Of a stretch of DNA of 64,000 bases, positions 34,585-44,292 are shown piece after piece. The position numbers and the translations under genes are program-made. Positions within the stretch are counted from its first letter, which is position 1. Each line of letters begins with the position of its first letter. The notes below the pieces were generated by a model. The model saw only the letters and a program-made list of their open reading frames with translations. It made no database searches and was not told where the DNA came from. This DNA comes from Hyphomicrobiales bacterium (GTDB taxonomy: Bacteria > Pseudomonadota > Alphaproteobacteria > Rhizobiales > Rhizobiaceae). The DNA lies in assembly GCA_900469625.1 (NCBI GenBank), contig UBXV01000010.1, positions 104,469 to 168,468 of the forward strand, given 5' to 3'.

Positions 34585-35805
34585 ATGAACGACCAACAGA
34601 TCCGCGACATCGTCCTCTGGCTGTCGGAGCAGGGCCTCAAGGGACTGGAAGAGCCCGAAATGCTTGCCGGCTTCTGCGAGAAATGTCGCGCCGCCGGCCT
34701 CGACCTTGCGCGGGCGCAAGGCCTGATCGATACGCTGCATCCCGAATTCGAAGGCCGCGCCTTCCAGTGGAACAGCGAGAGCGACGTAACGCCGGAAGTC
34801 GTGCAATATTCCTCGACAACAGGGGGAGAAGCCCAGGCCAACTGGCATCGCTCCATTTTTTATCACATGCTGACCGCTTGCGAACCGGAGCGGCGCGTGC
34901 GCCTCGCCATTGAGCCTTCCGTGCCTTACCAGGTGCTCGACCGCCTCAAGGAAGAAGGTCACACCGACTGCATCAACATGATCCACCATTTCACCGACCA
35001 GGGCCGCGTCGGCGAGATGGACTGCTTCTATTCCTACTGGACGACACGCAGGCAAAGCGGGTTTACGGACGACGAGGTCGCAGCCCTTCGCATTCTGCTG
35101 CCGACGCTGGCGCTCGCGGTCAAGACGACCTCCTGCGTGCGCATCATCGGCACGCTTGCCGACGTCTATCTCGGCGCCGATGCCGGCCGCCGTGTGGTCG
35201 AGGGCAGCATCGTGCGCGGCGAGGCCGAGCGCATCGAAACCGTCATGTGGTTTTCGGACCTGCGCAACTACACGCGCATTTCCGATACCGCCGCGCCCGA
35301 AGATATCATCCCGTTCCTCAACGACTACACCGGCATGGTGATTTCCGCCATCCACGATCACGGTGGCAGCGTGCTGAAGCTGATCGGCGACGGGGTGCTG
35401 GCGATCTTCAACGCGGCGGATCCGGCCACCGCCTGCGCCAGCGCAATCGCGGCAGAGCGGCAACTGCGGCGCATGCTGGAGGCGCTGAATGCGCGCCGAG
35501 AGGAGGCAGGAAAACCGACAACCGACGTCTATCTCGGACTGCACATCGGCGAGGTTTTCTACGGCAATATCGGCAGCCAGAATCGCCTCGATTTCACGGT
35601 CGTCGGCCCTGCGGTCAACGAGGTGAGCCGCATCGCCTCGATGTGTCGCTCGGTCGAGCGACAGGTAATCATGTCGGCGGATTTTGTCGCGGCATGCCCG
35701 CCCGCCCTTCAGGCAGACGCCGTATCGCTCGGGCGCTTTGCCCTGCGCGGCATTGCCCGCGCGAAGGAACTGTTCACCTGGGATCCGGAACTTCAGGCGG
35801 ATTGA
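34585..35805 (+). CDS. Class III adenylate/guanylate cyclase
   Basis: A 406-residue soluble cyclase. The catalytic domain covers about residues 210-390: first metal Asp D225 in MWFSDLRNYT, second metal Asp D269 in LIGDGVLAIFN, and the NEVSRIASM motif with transition-state Asn/Arg. The N-terminal ~200 residues have no membrane helix and no domain I can name (WNSESDVTPEVVQYSSTTGG and WHRSIFYHML look conserved); they likely sense a signal. ATG 34585 is preferred over the longer frame for its fit to this family. It overlaps the tail of the opposing LysR gene by 32 bp. Several such cyclases per genome are usual in rhizobia. Confidence 0.88.
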   Translation: MNDQQIRDIVLWLSEQGLKGLEEPEMLAGFCEKCRAAGLDLARAQGLIDTLHPEFEGRAFQWNSESDVTPEVVQYSSTTGGEAQANWHRSIFYHMLTACEPERRVRLAIEPSVPYQVLDRLKEEGHTDCINMIHHFTDQGRVGEMDCFYSYWTTRRQSGFTDDEVAALRILLPTLALAVKTTSCVRIIGTLADVYLGADAGRRVVEGSIVRGEAERIETVMWFSDLRNYTRISDTAAPEDIIPFLNDYTGMVISAIHDHGGSVLKLIGDGVLAIFNAADPATACASAIAAERQLRRMLEALNARREEAGKPTTDVYLGLHIGEVFYGNIGSQNRLDFTVVGPAVNEVSRIASMCRSVERQVIMSADFVAACPPALQADAVSLGRFALRGIARAKELFTWDPELQAD

Positions 35806-36703
35806 GGTCCCGGTTGTCGCCTTCGGCGAAAACGCCGACGAGCCAGTCGATGAAAACCCGCACGCGCGGGGAAAGCTGACGATTGCGCGGATAGAGAATG
35901 TGGACTGGCGTCGGCGTCGGCCGAAAGCTTTCAAGCACCTCGATCAACGTTCCCGCCTTCAAATCCTGCGCGACATGATAGCGCGGAACCTGGATAAGCC
36001 CGAGCCCCAATCTCGCGGCGGCAACGAAGCTTTCGGCGGCGTTGACCGCGACGGTGACCGGCAGCACGACATGCTCGACCCTGCCCGCGACCTGAAATTC
36101 AAGCGGCATCGGCGCGCCTGTCGTCGATGAACGAAAACCGATCATACGATGCCCATCCAGCGCGTCGGGCCGCTCGGGCCGGCCGTGACGTGCAATATAA
36201 TCGGGTGCCGCGCAGGTGATTTCGTCGAGCAACGTCATTCGCCGCGCGATCATGTCGCTGTCCTGCGGCTCGCCGACCCGCAGCACGCAATCGATGCCTT
36301 CACGGATGAGATCGACGAGCCTGTCGCCCTCGCTCATATAGAGCTCGATATCAGGATAGGCGGCAAGAAAGGCCGGAAGACGCGGCAGCACGAAGTGCCG
36401 CGCCAGCGTACCATGCACGTCGATGCGCAGCAGTCCCTTGGGCCTGGCGCGGGCAAAGGCACCCTCTGCGTCCTCGATATCACTGAGGATTGCAAGGCAC
36501 CGCTGATGATAGGCGGCGCCATCGAGCGTCGGGCTGACATGCCGGGTCGTGCGCTGCAGAAGTCGAACGCCAAGCCGCGCTTCCAGTTGCTTGACCGCAT
36601 CCGTCACCGTCGAGCGCGGCAGGCCGAGATCGGCTGCGGCCAGGGTGAAACTGCGCCTTTCGACGACACGTGAAAACACGCGCATGGCATCGAACCTGTC
36701 CAT
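35774..36703 (-). CDS. LysR-family transcriptional regulator
   Basis: A 309-residue regulator with the HTH MRVFSRVVERRSFTLAAADL/GLPRSTVTDAVKQL and an effector domain (EGIDCVLRVGEPQDSDMIARR, ARLGLGLIQVPRYHVAQDL). It is divergent from the SDR gene at 36802 (98-bp gap), which it probably controls. Its last 32 bp overlap the tail of the cyclase gene on the other strand, so both proteins are coded in that overlap. Effector unknown. Confidence 0.92.
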   Translation of the reverse strand: MDRFDAMRVFSRVVERRSFTLAAADLGLPRSTVTDAVKQLEARLGVRLLQRTTRHVSPTLDGAAYHQRCLAILSDIEDAEGAFARARPKGLLRIDVHGTLARHFVLPRLPAFLAAYPDIELYMSEGDRLVDLIREGIDCVLRVGEPQDSDMIARRMTLLDEITCAAPDYIARHGRPERPDALDGHRMIGFRSSTTGAPMPLEFQVAGRVEHVVLPVTVAVNAAESFVAAARLGLGLIQVPRYHVAQDLKAGTLIEVLESFRPTPTPVHILYPRNRQLSPRVRVFIDWLVGVFAEGDNRDLNPPEVPDPR

Positions 36704-36801
36704 TTGTTCGCGATCCCCGGATTATATTGCCGGATTATGCATGATTATGCGGATCGAGAAAGGCTTCATGATCTTGGCATCAACAACGATGGAGCAAGAT
36801 C

Positions 36802-37542
36802 ATGCAGGAGCAAACCAACAGGGTCGCGATCGTCACCGGCGCCTCACGCGGCATCGGCGCCGCCATTGCCGAACGTCTGGCCGCAGACGGTTTGACCGTC
36901 GTCATCAACTATGCCGGCGACGTGGCATCTGCGGAGAAACTGGCGCGCAGCATCGAACAGAAAGGCGGCCGCGCCCTGACGGCGAGAGCTGATGTATCCG
37001 ATCCCGAAGCGGTCGCCCGGTTGTTCGATGCCGCCGAGGCCGCCTTCGGCGGCGTCGACGTCCTCGTCAACAATGCCGGCATCCTTCAGGTGGCGGCGCT
37101 CGCCGACACCAGCGACGCGGAATTCGACCGCCACTTCGCCATCAACACCAGAGGTACCTTCAACACGCTTCGCGAGGCGGCACGGCGCATGCGCAAGGGC
37201 GGCCGCATCGTCAATTTCTCCTCGACGACGCTCGCCCTCAACCTGCCGGGCTACGCCGTCTACAACGCCACCAAGGCGGCCGTCGAGGCGATGACGCATG
37301 TCTTTGCCAAGGAGCTTCGTGGCCGCGACATCACCGTAAACGCAGTGGCGCCGGGGCCGGTCGCGACCGATCTGTTTCTGTCGGGAAAGAGCGATGAGCT
37401 GGTCGCCCAATTTGCCAGGATGCCGCCGCTGGAGAGGCTCGGCCAGCCGGACGATATCGCGAATGTGGTGGCGTTTCTGGTGGGCTCCGGCGCCGGCTGG
37501 ATCAACGGCCAGGTGTTGCGCGCCAATGGCGGGCTTGCCTGA
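36802..37542 (+). CDS. SDR-family NAD(P)-dependent oxidoreductase
   Basis: A 246-residue classical short-chain dehydrogenase: cofactor motif TGASRGIG, NNAGILQ, catalytic Ser in VNFSSTT, YNATK (Tyr and Lys), and the glucose/3-oxoacyl-reductase-like ending GQVLRANGGLA. GGAG lies 8 bp before the ATG. It is divergent from a LysR gene and ends facing a small DUF6074-like gene. The substrate (ketone, sugar or 3-oxoacyl) cannot be read from sequence. Confidence 0.92.
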   Translation: MQEQTNRVAIVTGASRGIGAAIAERLAADGLTVVINYAGDVASAEKLARSIEQKGGRALTARADVSDPEAVARLFDAAEAAFGGVDVLVNNAGILQVAALADTSDAEFDRHFAINTRGTFNTLREAARRMRKGGRIVNFSSTTLALNLPGYAVYNATKAAVEAMTHVFAKELRGRDITVNAVAPGPVATDLFLSGKSDELVAQFARMPPLERLGQPDDIANVVAFLVGSGAGWINGQVLRANGGLA

Positions 37543-37575
37543 CGACGGCAAGCCGGGACGAAACCGGACGGGGGA

Positions 37576-37601
37576 CGGTCAGCCGGCTTACTGGCTGACC
37601 G
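37576..37601. terminator. Hairpin between convergent SDR and DUF6074-like genes
   Basis: CGGTCAGCC (37576-37584) and GGCTGACCG (37593-37601) form a perfect 9-bp stem with an 8-nt loop, overlapping the last codons of the minus-strand gene. With no T-tract, a shared bidirectional terminator is possible but weak. Confidence 0.45.
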
Positions 37602-37887
37602 CGCCGGCGGAAACGCGGGACTGGTGGCGCTCCCAGAGTTCGGCCTGGACCTCGGCCTGGAACGCCATGACCTCAGCGCGCATTTCGTCTTCAGAGCATC
37701 CGAGCGCGAGCAGTTCGTCGGCAAGCTTTCTGCATTCGCGCCGCCAGAATTTAACGGCATCGTCGCCATGAAGATCTTCGAGTTCGGCAGCGCAGATGCG
37801 GATGGTGCTCAGCCGTCTTGCCATCGGGAACGGAACGACATCCCGCCCGCCAAACACCGTTGCTTCATCTGATCGCTCGACTGCCAT
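37588..37887 (-). CDS. Small DUF6074-like protein
   Basis: A 99-residue soluble protein with VVPFPMARRLSTIRICAAEL, LHGDDAVKFWRRECRKLADE and LLALGCSEDEMRAEVMAFQAEVQAEL. This arrangement resembles rhizobial proteins grouped as DUF6074, of unknown function. The start ATG 37887 has GGGGAG 11 bp upstream; the frame stays open to 38058, so a longer version starting near MEPNERA is possible. No partner gene is obvious. Confidence 0.62.
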   Translation of the reverse strand: MAVERSDEATVFGGRDVVPFPMARRLSTIRICAAELEDLHGDDAVKFWRRECRKLADELLALGCSEDEMRAEVMAFQAEVQAELWERHQSRVSAGAVSQ

Positions 37888-38118
37888 TGCTTCGTATTCT
37901 CCCCTGGTGATTCCCTCTTCTACGGAGCTTATGGTTAACGTTTCCTTCCCTTGCGCCGCGTTCCGTCTCAATCGAGGATCACACGCGCGGGTTGCTCGTT
38001 CGTTTGGCTCCATCTTCGCTTTTCGAGCCCATGCCTGTTGGCTTCCGGGACAAAACATGACATTTGAGCTCAGATTTTAAGGCCGTCCCAAGCGGCCGCC
38101 CATGTGAGTGCGATTGTC

Positions 38119-39837
38119 ATGTTGAAGCGCTTCTTCGCGTTCTACCGGCCCTATCGCGGCCTCTTCATTCTCGATTTCACCTGCGCGGTGCTGTCCGGCC
38201 TCCTGGAACTGGGCTTTCCAGTCGCGGTGAAACTGTTCGTCGATCATTTGCTGCCGAGCCAGGAGTGGACGCTGATCCTGCTTTCGTCCGTCGGCCTGCT
38301 CGTCGTCTACCTGCTCAACACCGGCCTGATGGCGACGGTGACCTATTGGGGACACATGCTCGGTATCAACATCGAGACCGACATGCGCCGCATGGCCTTC
38401 GACCATCTGCAGAAGCTTTCCTTCAGCTTCTTCGACAACCAGAAGACCGGCCATCTCGTCGGCCGCCTGACCAAGGACCTGGAAGAGATCGGCGAAGTCG
38501 CCCATCACGGCCCCGAGGATCTGTTCATCGCGATCATGACCTTCATCGGCGCCCTGCTTCTGATGCTGACGGTGCACTGGCAGCTGGCGCTGATCACCGC
38601 AGCCGTCGTGCCGATCACGGCCTGGGTCACCAGCCGTTACGGCGGCCGCATGGCCAACAACTTCCGCAACCTGTATGGCCGCGTCGGCGACTTCAATGCC
38701 CGCATCGAGGAAAATGTCGGCGGCATGCGCGTGGTCCAGGCCTTCGCCAACGAAGAGCACGAGCGCAGCCTGTTCGAGACCGACAATCAGAACTACCGCC
38801 AGACGAAGCTCGAGGCCTACCGCATCATGGCTGCCAGCACCTCGCTCAGCTACATGAGCATGCGGCTGACGCAATTGATCGTCATGATCACCGGCAGCTA
38901 TTTCGTGCTGACCGGACAATTGACCAATGGCGGCTTCATCGGCTTCCTGCTCCTGGTCGGCGTCTTCTTCCGCCCCGTCGAAAAGATCAACTCGGTGATC
39001 GAGACCTATCCCAAGGGCATCGCCGGCTTCAGGCGCTTCATCGAGCTGATGGAAACCGAACCCGATATCGAGGATCGCCCCGATGCAGTCGAGGTGAAGG
39101 GCCTGCGCGGCGACATCACCTATCGCAATGTCTCCTTCGGCTACAGCGCCGACAAGCCGACGATCTCCAACATCGACCTGACGATCAAGGCGGGAGAAAC
39201 CGTCGCCTTCGTCGGCCCGTCTGGTGCAGGCAAGACGACGATCTGCTCGCTGCTGCCGCGCTTCTACGAAGTCTCCGAAGGCAGCATCATCGTCGACGGC
39301 GTCGATATCCGCGACATCAAGCTCGCGTCGCTGCGCGGACAGATCGGCATCGTGCAGCAGGATGTCTTCCTGTTCGCCGGCACGATCCGCGACAACATCG
39401 CCTATGGGCGCCTGGGCGCAAGCGATGCGGATATCCTTGATGCCGCCCGACGGGCAAAGCTCGACGGGATGATCGCGGGCCTGCCCGACGGCATGGACAC
39501 GGTGATCGGCGAGCGCGGCGTCAAGCTTTCCGGCGGTCAGAAGCAACGCCTGGCCATCGCCCGGATGTTCCTGAAGAACCCCTCGATCCTGATCCTCGAC
39601 GAGGCGACCTCGGCGCTCGACACCGAAACCGAAAAAGCGATCCAGCAATCGCTCGCCGAACTGTCAAAGGGCCGCACCACGCTGGTCATCGCCCATCGCC
39701 TGGCAACGATCCGCGATGCTGATCGCATCATCGTCGTCGACGCCAACGGCATCAGCGAGCAGGGGCCGCACGACACGCTGCTCGCCGCCAAGGGCGCCTA
39801 TAGCCGGCTTTATCATGCCCAGGCGGGATTGCGCTGA
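38119..39837 (+). CDS. ABC exporter, fused membrane and ATPase domains (MsbA/MDR type)
   Basis: A 572-residue half-transporter that works as a homodimer. Six membrane helices occupy about residues 10-310 (exporter coupling sequence GRLTKDLEEIGE), and the ATPase follows with Walker A GPSGAGKTT, Q-loop IVQQDVFLF, signature LSGGQKQRLAIARMFL, Walker B ILILDEATSALD and H-loop IAHRLATI. ATG 38119 (MLKRFFAFYRPYRG) is preferred; an in-frame GTG at 38104 is possible. It exports a lipid, drug or peptide; the substrate is not evident. The 231 bp upstream, shared with the divergent small gene, shows nothing recognisable. Confidence 0.92.
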   Translation: MLKRFFAFYRPYRGLFILDFTCAVLSGLLELGFPVAVKLFVDHLLPSQEWTLILLSSVGLLVVYLLNTGLMATVTYWGHMLGINIETDMRRMAFDHLQKLSFSFFDNQKTGHLVGRLTKDLEEIGEVAHHGPEDLFIAIMTFIGALLLMLTVHWQLALITAAVVPITAWVTSRYGGRMANNFRNLYGRVGDFNARIEENVGGMRVVQAFANEEHERSLFETDNQNYRQTKLEAYRIMAASTSLSYMSMRLTQLIVMITGSYFVLTGQLTNGGFIGFLLLVGVFFRPVEKINSVIETYPKGIAGFRRFIELMETEPDIEDRPDAVEVKGLRGDITYRNVSFGYSADKPTISNIDLTIKAGETVAFVGPSGAGKTTICSLLPRFYEVSEGSIIVDGVDIRDIKLASLRGQIGIVQQDVFLFAGTIRDNIAYGRLGASDADILDAARRAKLDGMIAGLPDGMDTVIGERGVKLSGGQKQRLAIARMFLKNPSILILDEATSALDTETEKAIQQSLAELSKGRTTLVIAHRLATIRDADRIIVVDANGISEQGPHDTLLAAKGAYSRLYHAQAGLR

Positions 39838-39944
39838 GAGGACCTGCAGCCCGGTTGCAACTGTCCTGACGGAGCGGTAGGTACGAAACCCATCCGCCCG
39901 TCCGGGCGGCAGGTTTTCTCACCCACCGACTGGCATCGTACATC

Positions 39945-41507
39945 ATGAACAACCTCGACCTTCCCGCCCTTGAGCGAGCCGTGCTGGCCTTGACGCATCA
40001 ATACAAGGGGCCAGGTGGCGTCGTGGGTGTCGTCAGGAACGGCGAGGTCATCCTGAAGCACGTCTGGGGCTATGCCGATCTGGCCGCGCGCCTGCCGTTG
40101 ACGTCGGGCGCGCTTTTGCCAATCTGCTCGATCAGCAAGCACTTCACCTGCGCCGCGCTGCTCGACGCAGTGGGCAATCCCGCCAACCTCGACGCCGCGC
40201 TCAATGCCTATCTGCCGCTGATCGAAGGCAAGCGCCCCGATGTCGCGCATCTCTGCCACAACCAGTCGGGCCTGCGCGACTACTGGGCGCTGACCGTGCT
40301 GCAGGGCGCCATGGCGGACGGCGTCTTTCGCCGCGAGGACGCGCGGCCGCTTCTGTCGCGTGCGCGCACGACACATTTCGAGCCCGGCACACGCTATTCC
40401 TATTCCAACGGCAACTACCGCATCCTCGCCGACCTCATCGAGGATCATACGGGCCGGTCGCTGTCAGAATTCTACGATCGCAGCGCTTTCGGTCCGGCTG
40501 GCATGGCAACTGCAGCGCTTGCACCCGATACCAGCGTCTCGCCAGGCGGTGTGATCGGCTACGAGGGCAACGAGACGACGGGCTACTTCGAGGCTCGCAA
40601 CCGGATCTATTGGGCCGGCGACGCCGGCATTTGCGCGAGCCTCGACGACATGCTTGCCTGGGAGACTTTCATCGACAGGACGCGTGACGACGAAGGCGGG
40701 CTCTATCGCCGGCTCTCCGTCCCGGAGACCTATGCGGATGGCACCCCGGCGACCTACGGCTTCGGCCTTGCCCATGAAAGGATCGGCGACGTCGCGATCA
40801 CCGGGCATGGTGGCGCCCTGCGCGGTTTTCGTTCGCGACGCCTGCATGCGGCCGCAGAGCGCCTGTCGATCGTGGTGATGTTCAATCACGAGGCCGACGC
40901 CCACGCCGCTGCGACCCGCCTGATGAAGGCCGCGCTCGGTCATAGCGACGCCAAGACCGAAGCCGGCGCGTGGGACGCCGCGCACTTCGGCACCTATCTC
41001 GAACCGGAGACCGGCCTTGCCCTCACTACGCGCCCCACTGGACCGGGACGGCTGGAGCTGCGCTTTGCGACTGGAGCAGAGGCATTGCAGATCGCAACGG
41101 ACGGCATCGCCCGCTCCGGCGCCGTCTCGTTGACGGCTGAAGGCACCGGCCTATACATGGAGCGCGAACGCGAAAACCTCGCGACGACGGCCGAGAAGGT
41201 CTCCGGCACGGCAAAGCCCGACATCACTGGGCGCTACCATTGCGCGGAACTCGACGCCGATATCGAGATCGTCTCGACCAGCGGCGTCTTCTTTGCCGGC
41301 TTCGAGGGCCTGCTCGGCAAGGGCGCGATGCATGCGATGCAACCCGTTGCCGAGGATATCTGGCTTGTCAGCTGCAAGCGTTCGATGGATGCGCCGGCGC
41401 CGGGGGACTGGACAGTGCGCATCCACCGCGATGGCAAGGGCGCCATATGCGGCCTGACGATCGGCTGCTGGCTTGCCCGCCAGATCGGCTATATCAAGGT
41501 CGTCTGA
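39945..41507 (+). CDS. dap: D-aminopeptidase (serine hydrolase, penicillin-binding-protein fold)
   Basis: A 520-residue enzyme matching Ochrobactrum anthropi D-aminopeptidase in length and through its domains. The catalytic domain (1-330) has SISK with S62 and K65, the YSYSNGNYRILADLIE tyrosine motif and GHGGALRGF. Two C-terminal beta-barrel domains follow, including the inhibitory-loop domain (DIIGRYH-like DITGRYHCAELDADIEI, SMDAPAPGDW, GLTIGCWLAR). It removes N-terminal D-residues from short peptides or amides. No signal peptide is seen. It stands alone between an exporter gene and a pseudouridine synthase gene; ribosome site is weak. Confidence 0.9.
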   Translation: MNNLDLPALERAVLALTHQYKGPGGVVGVVRNGEVILKHVWGYADLAARLPLTSGALLPICSISKHFTCAALLDAVGNPANLDAALNAYLPLIEGKRPDVAHLCHNQSGLRDYWALTVLQGAMADGVFRREDARPLLSRARTTHFEPGTRYSYSNGNYRILADLIEDHTGRSLSEFYDRSAFGPAGMATAALAPDTSVSPGGVIGYEGNETTGYFEARNRIYWAGDAGICASLDDMLAWETFIDRTRDDEGGLYRRLSVPETYADGTPATYGFGLAHERIGDVAITGHGGALRGFRSRRLHAAAERLSIVVMFNHEADAHAAATRLMKAALGHSDAKTEAGAWDAAHFGTYLEPETGLALTTRPTGPGRLELRFATGAEALQIATDGIARSGAVSLTAEGTGLYMERERENLATTAEKVSGTAKPDITGRYHCAELDADIEIVSTSGVFFAGFEGLLGKGAMHAMQPVAEDIWLVSCKRSMDAPAPGDWTVRIHRDGKGAICGLTIGCWLARQIGYIKVV

Positions 41508-41569
41508 AGCACGGTGCCAAAGGCGTAGCGACACCCGTCGCTGGGCCGCGATGGAAGGAATGACCCGAA

Positions 41570-42361
41570 GTGAGGCAGAAACGGCCGACAGCAGGACGAG
41601 GTGACGGCACCGGCCGCATGACCGGCGACGTCGGCAAACGCGTCACTGTTGCCCGAGCGCTATCCAAGCTCGGCTACTGCTCGCGCACGCAGGCCGAAAA
41701 GCTCGTGCTCGAAGGCCGCGTCAGCATCAGCGGTCGCAAGACCACCGACCTTTCCCAATGGGTGGATATCGACAAGGACAGCATCGCCGTCGACGGCACG
41801 CCGGTCGCGGCGGAAGACAAGATCTACCTGATGCTCAACAAGCCGCGCGGCCTAGTGACGACCCGGCACGATCCCGAAGGGCGCCCGACGGTGTTTGATT
41901 GCCTTGACGACGCCGACGCGCAGCACATCGCGCCGGTCGGGCGACTGGACAAGGCGAGCGAGGGACTGCTGCTCTTCACCAACGACACGGTTCTCGCCCA
42001 GCGCCTGCTCGACCCGGAAACCCATCTCGGCAAGATCTACCATGTGCAGATTTCGGGCGAGATCGGTGACGATAAGCTGCACGCCATGGTCGACGGCGTC
42101 GAGGAGGGCGGCGAGCATTTGCGTGCCGCGCGAGCGGAACACCTGCGCGGCGGCGAGAAGAACAGCTGGATCGAGGTCGAGCTGCAGGAAGGTCGCAACC
42201 GCCAGATCCGCCGAATGCTCGATGTGCTCGGTTTCGAGGTCCTGCGGCTCGTGCGGGTCTCGATCGGTGATATCGCCCTAGGCGCGCTTGCGAAAGGCGC
42301 CACGCGGCCGCTGACGACCGACGAAGTGCTGTACCTGCGGCAGCGCACGGGACAAAAGTAA
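41570..42361 (+). CDS. rRNA pseudouridine synthase, RsuA/RluB/RluE/RluF family
   Basis: A 263-residue enzyme with an N-terminal S4 RNA-binding domain ([29 protein letters not shown]) and the RsuA-type catalytic domain with the active-site Asp in [18 protein letters not shown], plus KIYHV and [11 protein letters not shown]. It isomerises a specific uridine in ribosomal RNA; the exact position is not certain. The start is taken as GTG 41570 with AAGGAA upstream; ATG 41618 is an alternative just before the S4 domain. Confidence 0.9.
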   Translation: MRQKRPTAGRGDGTGRMTGDVGKRVTVARALSKLGYCSRTQAEKLVLEGRVSISGRKTTDLSQWVDIDKDSIAVDGTPVAAEDKIYLMLNKPRGLVTTRHDPEGRPTVFDCLDDADAQHIAPVGRLDKASEGLLLFTNDTVLAQRLLDPETHLGKIYHVQISGEIGDDKLHAMVDGVEEGGEHLRAARAEHLRGGEKNSWIEVELQEGRNRQIRRMLDVLGFEVLRLVRVSIGDIALGALAKGATRPLTTDEVLYLRQRTGQK

Positions 42362-42617
42362 AGCTGCGCAAGCCGCACGGCCGCCGGTGGCGCAGGGCCT
42401 CGGCGCGCTGACCCGCCCGAGACGGGTGGAAATCCACCCATCAAACACACCCGTTGTTTCAGATTCCACCCAAACCAAGACAACCATCGGCAGAAATGCG
42501 CAAGCACCCACGCCAAGACCGTTGTCGTTGGCGGGATTACGTCCGCAAATGGGCTCAACCAGAATCGGCATGGGAGGAGCCTTGCCGGCTGGTCGATAAT
42601 TCATCCGGGAGGAAAAG

Positions 42618-43595
42618 ATGAAAACCCTGAATGCGCTTCTTGGCGCCGTTGCCGCCCTGTCGCTGTTTGCCGCTTCCGCCAATGCGCAGACCTACCCCGA
42701 GCGCTCGATCACCATGGTCGTACCGTTCTCGGCCGGCGGCCCGACCGACACAGTCGCACGGCTCGTTGCCGAATCCATGTCGAAGGACCTCGGCCAGCAG
42801 ATCATCGTCGAGAACGTCGGCGGCGCCGGCGGCACGCTCGGCGCCGGTCGCGTCGCCCAGGCCGACCCGGATGGCTATACCGTGCTGCTGCACCATATCG
42901 GCATGGCAACCAGCGCCACGCTCTACCGCAAGCTTGCCTATGACACGCTGAACGCCTTCGAATATGTCGGCCTCGTCACCGAAGTGCCGATGACAATCGT
43001 CGCACGCAAGGACCTCGAACCGGCCGATCTCAAGGGCCTCGTCGAATACGCCAAGGCCAACAAGGACACCATCACCGTTGCCAATGCCGGCATCGGCGCC
43101 GCCTCGCATCTTTGCGGCATGATGTTCATGAGCGCCATCGAAACGCCGCTGACCACCGTTCCCTACAAGGGCACCGGCCCGGCGATGACCGACCTGCTCG
43201 GCGGCCAGGTCGACATCATGTGCGACCAGACCACCAACACCACCAAGCAGATCCAGGGCGGCACCATCAAGGCCTACGGCGTCACCTCGCCTGAACGCCT
43301 GAAGGTCTTCCCGGACCTGCCGACGACGACCGAAGGCGGTCTTCCGGGCCTGCAGGTCGGCATCTGGCATGGCGTCTACACGCCGAAGGGTACGCCTGCC
43401 GACGTCACCGAACGCCTGTCGAAGTCACTGCAGGTCGCCCTCAAGGACCCGAACGTCGTCGCCCGTTTCGGCGAACTCGGCACGGTTCCGTCGAGCGATG
43501 CGGATGCGACCCCGGCAGCGTTGAAGGCCAAGCTTGAAGGCGAAATCGCCCGGTGGAAGCCGGTGATCGAGGCGGCCGGCCAGTACGCCGACTGA
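42618..43595 (+). CDS. tctC: Tripartite tricarboxylate transporter binding protein (TctC family)
   Basis: A 325-residue periplasmic binding protein starting behind GGGAGGAAAAG; signal peptide ends at SANA-QTYP. TctC/Bug marks: YPERSITMVVPFSAGGPTDTV-type N-terminus, VENVGGAGGTLGA, PDGYTVLLHHIGMAT, YKGTGPAMTDLLGGQVD and the GVYTPKGTPADV tail. It delivers a carboxylate (citrate or similar) to TctA/TctB downstream. A strong terminator-like hairpin separates it from tctB. The 256-bp gap before it (42362-42617) has no gene or clear promoter. Confidence 0.93.
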   Translation: MKTLNALLGAVAALSLFAASANAQTYPERSITMVVPFSAGGPTDTVARLVAESMSKDLGQQIIVENVGGAGGTLGAGRVAQADPDGYTVLLHHIGMATSATLYRKLAYDTLNAFEYVGLVTEVPMTIVARKDLEPADLKGLVEYAKANKDTITVANAGIGAASHLCGMMFMSAIETPLTTVPYKGTGPAMTDLLGGQVDIMCDQTTNTTKQIQGGTIKAYGVTSPERLKVFPDLPTTTEGGLPGLQVGIWHGVYTPKGTPADVTERLSKSLQVALKDPNVVARFGELGTVPSSDADATPAALKAKLEGEIARWKPVIEAAGQYAD

Positions 43596-43608
43596 TCCGA
43601 TACCTTTG

Positions 43609-43653
43609 ACCGCCACGATCGTCGGCCGAAGAGCCACGGTCGTGGCGGTTTTT
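43609..43653 (+). terminator. Intrinsic terminator/attenuator between tctC and tctB
   Basis: ACCGCCACGATCGT (43609-43622) pairs with ACGGTCGTGGCGGT (43636-43649), 14 bp with one G-T pair, followed by TTTTT (43649-43653). This is a good intrinsic terminator placed 13 nt after tctC; readthrough would give less TctB/TctA than binding protein. The 170 bp after it show no promoter I trust. Confidence 0.8.
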
Positions 43654-43823
43654 GCCGCTTCAGGCATAGTATCCGGCAGGTACGGTGAAGCGCTCGTTCC
43701 GATGGCCCTTGCGCACAAGACGCTCAGGCGCCGTGCGCCGTCTCCAAGCCATGGATGACAGCCAGTTCGGGTTTGGGCTTCGCTCCGGCCATTGCCCAGC
43801 TCCAATAACCAAATGGGGACACG

Positions 43824-44285
43824 ATGAAATCATTCTCCTTCGACAGCACCAATGCGCTCTGTGGCGGCATCCTGACAGCCGTCGGGCTGTTCTTCGCCTG
43901 GCAGGCCTTCAACCTGGAGCTCGGCACCGCGTTCCGCATGGGGCCGGGCTACTTCCCGCTGGTTCTGGCCGTCATTCTGACGCTTCTCGGGATCGTCATC
44001 CTCGTTCAGTCGACAAGGGTTTCGGGCGAACCGATCGGGCCGATCGCGGTGCGCGGCATGCTGTTCATCCTGCCGGCGCCAGTGTTTTTCGGGCTCACGG
44101 TGCGCGGGCTCGGCTTCGTCCCCTCGCTGTTCTTTACCGCGCTCATCGCCTGCTTTGCCTCCGGCCGGATGAAACCTCTGACCGCCATCGCGCTGTCTTT
44201 GGCGCTCACGGCCTTCTCCGTCGCCGTCTTCAGCTACGGCCTCGGCCTACCCTTCCAGCGCTTCGGCCCCTGGACCCAGTTCTAG
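43824..44285 (+). CDS. tctB: Tripartite tricarboxylate transporter small subunit (TctB family)
   Basis: A 153-residue membrane protein with four hydrophobic helices and TctB marks (AWQAFNLELGTAFRMGPGYFP, GLGFVPSLFFTALIACFASGR, FSYGLGLPFQRFGPW). It supports the large permease TctA encoded 7-10 bp downstream. A GGGG ribosome site precedes the ATG. Confidence 0.9.
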   Translation: MKSFSFDSTNALCGGILTAVGLFFAWQAFNLELGTAFRMGPGYFPLVLAVILTLLGIVILVQSTRVSGEPIGPIAVRGMLFILPAPVFFGLTVRGLGFVPSLFFTALIACFASGRMKPLTAIALSLALTAFSVAVFSYGLGLPFQRFGPWTQF

Positions 44286-44292
44286 GAGACGG

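Noticed and set aside
38077-39648. A 523-residue minus-strand frame opposite the ABC exporter
   Set aside because: Composition is typical of an antisense shadow of a GC-rich gene, with no motif, while the plus-strand frame has complete ABC motifs.
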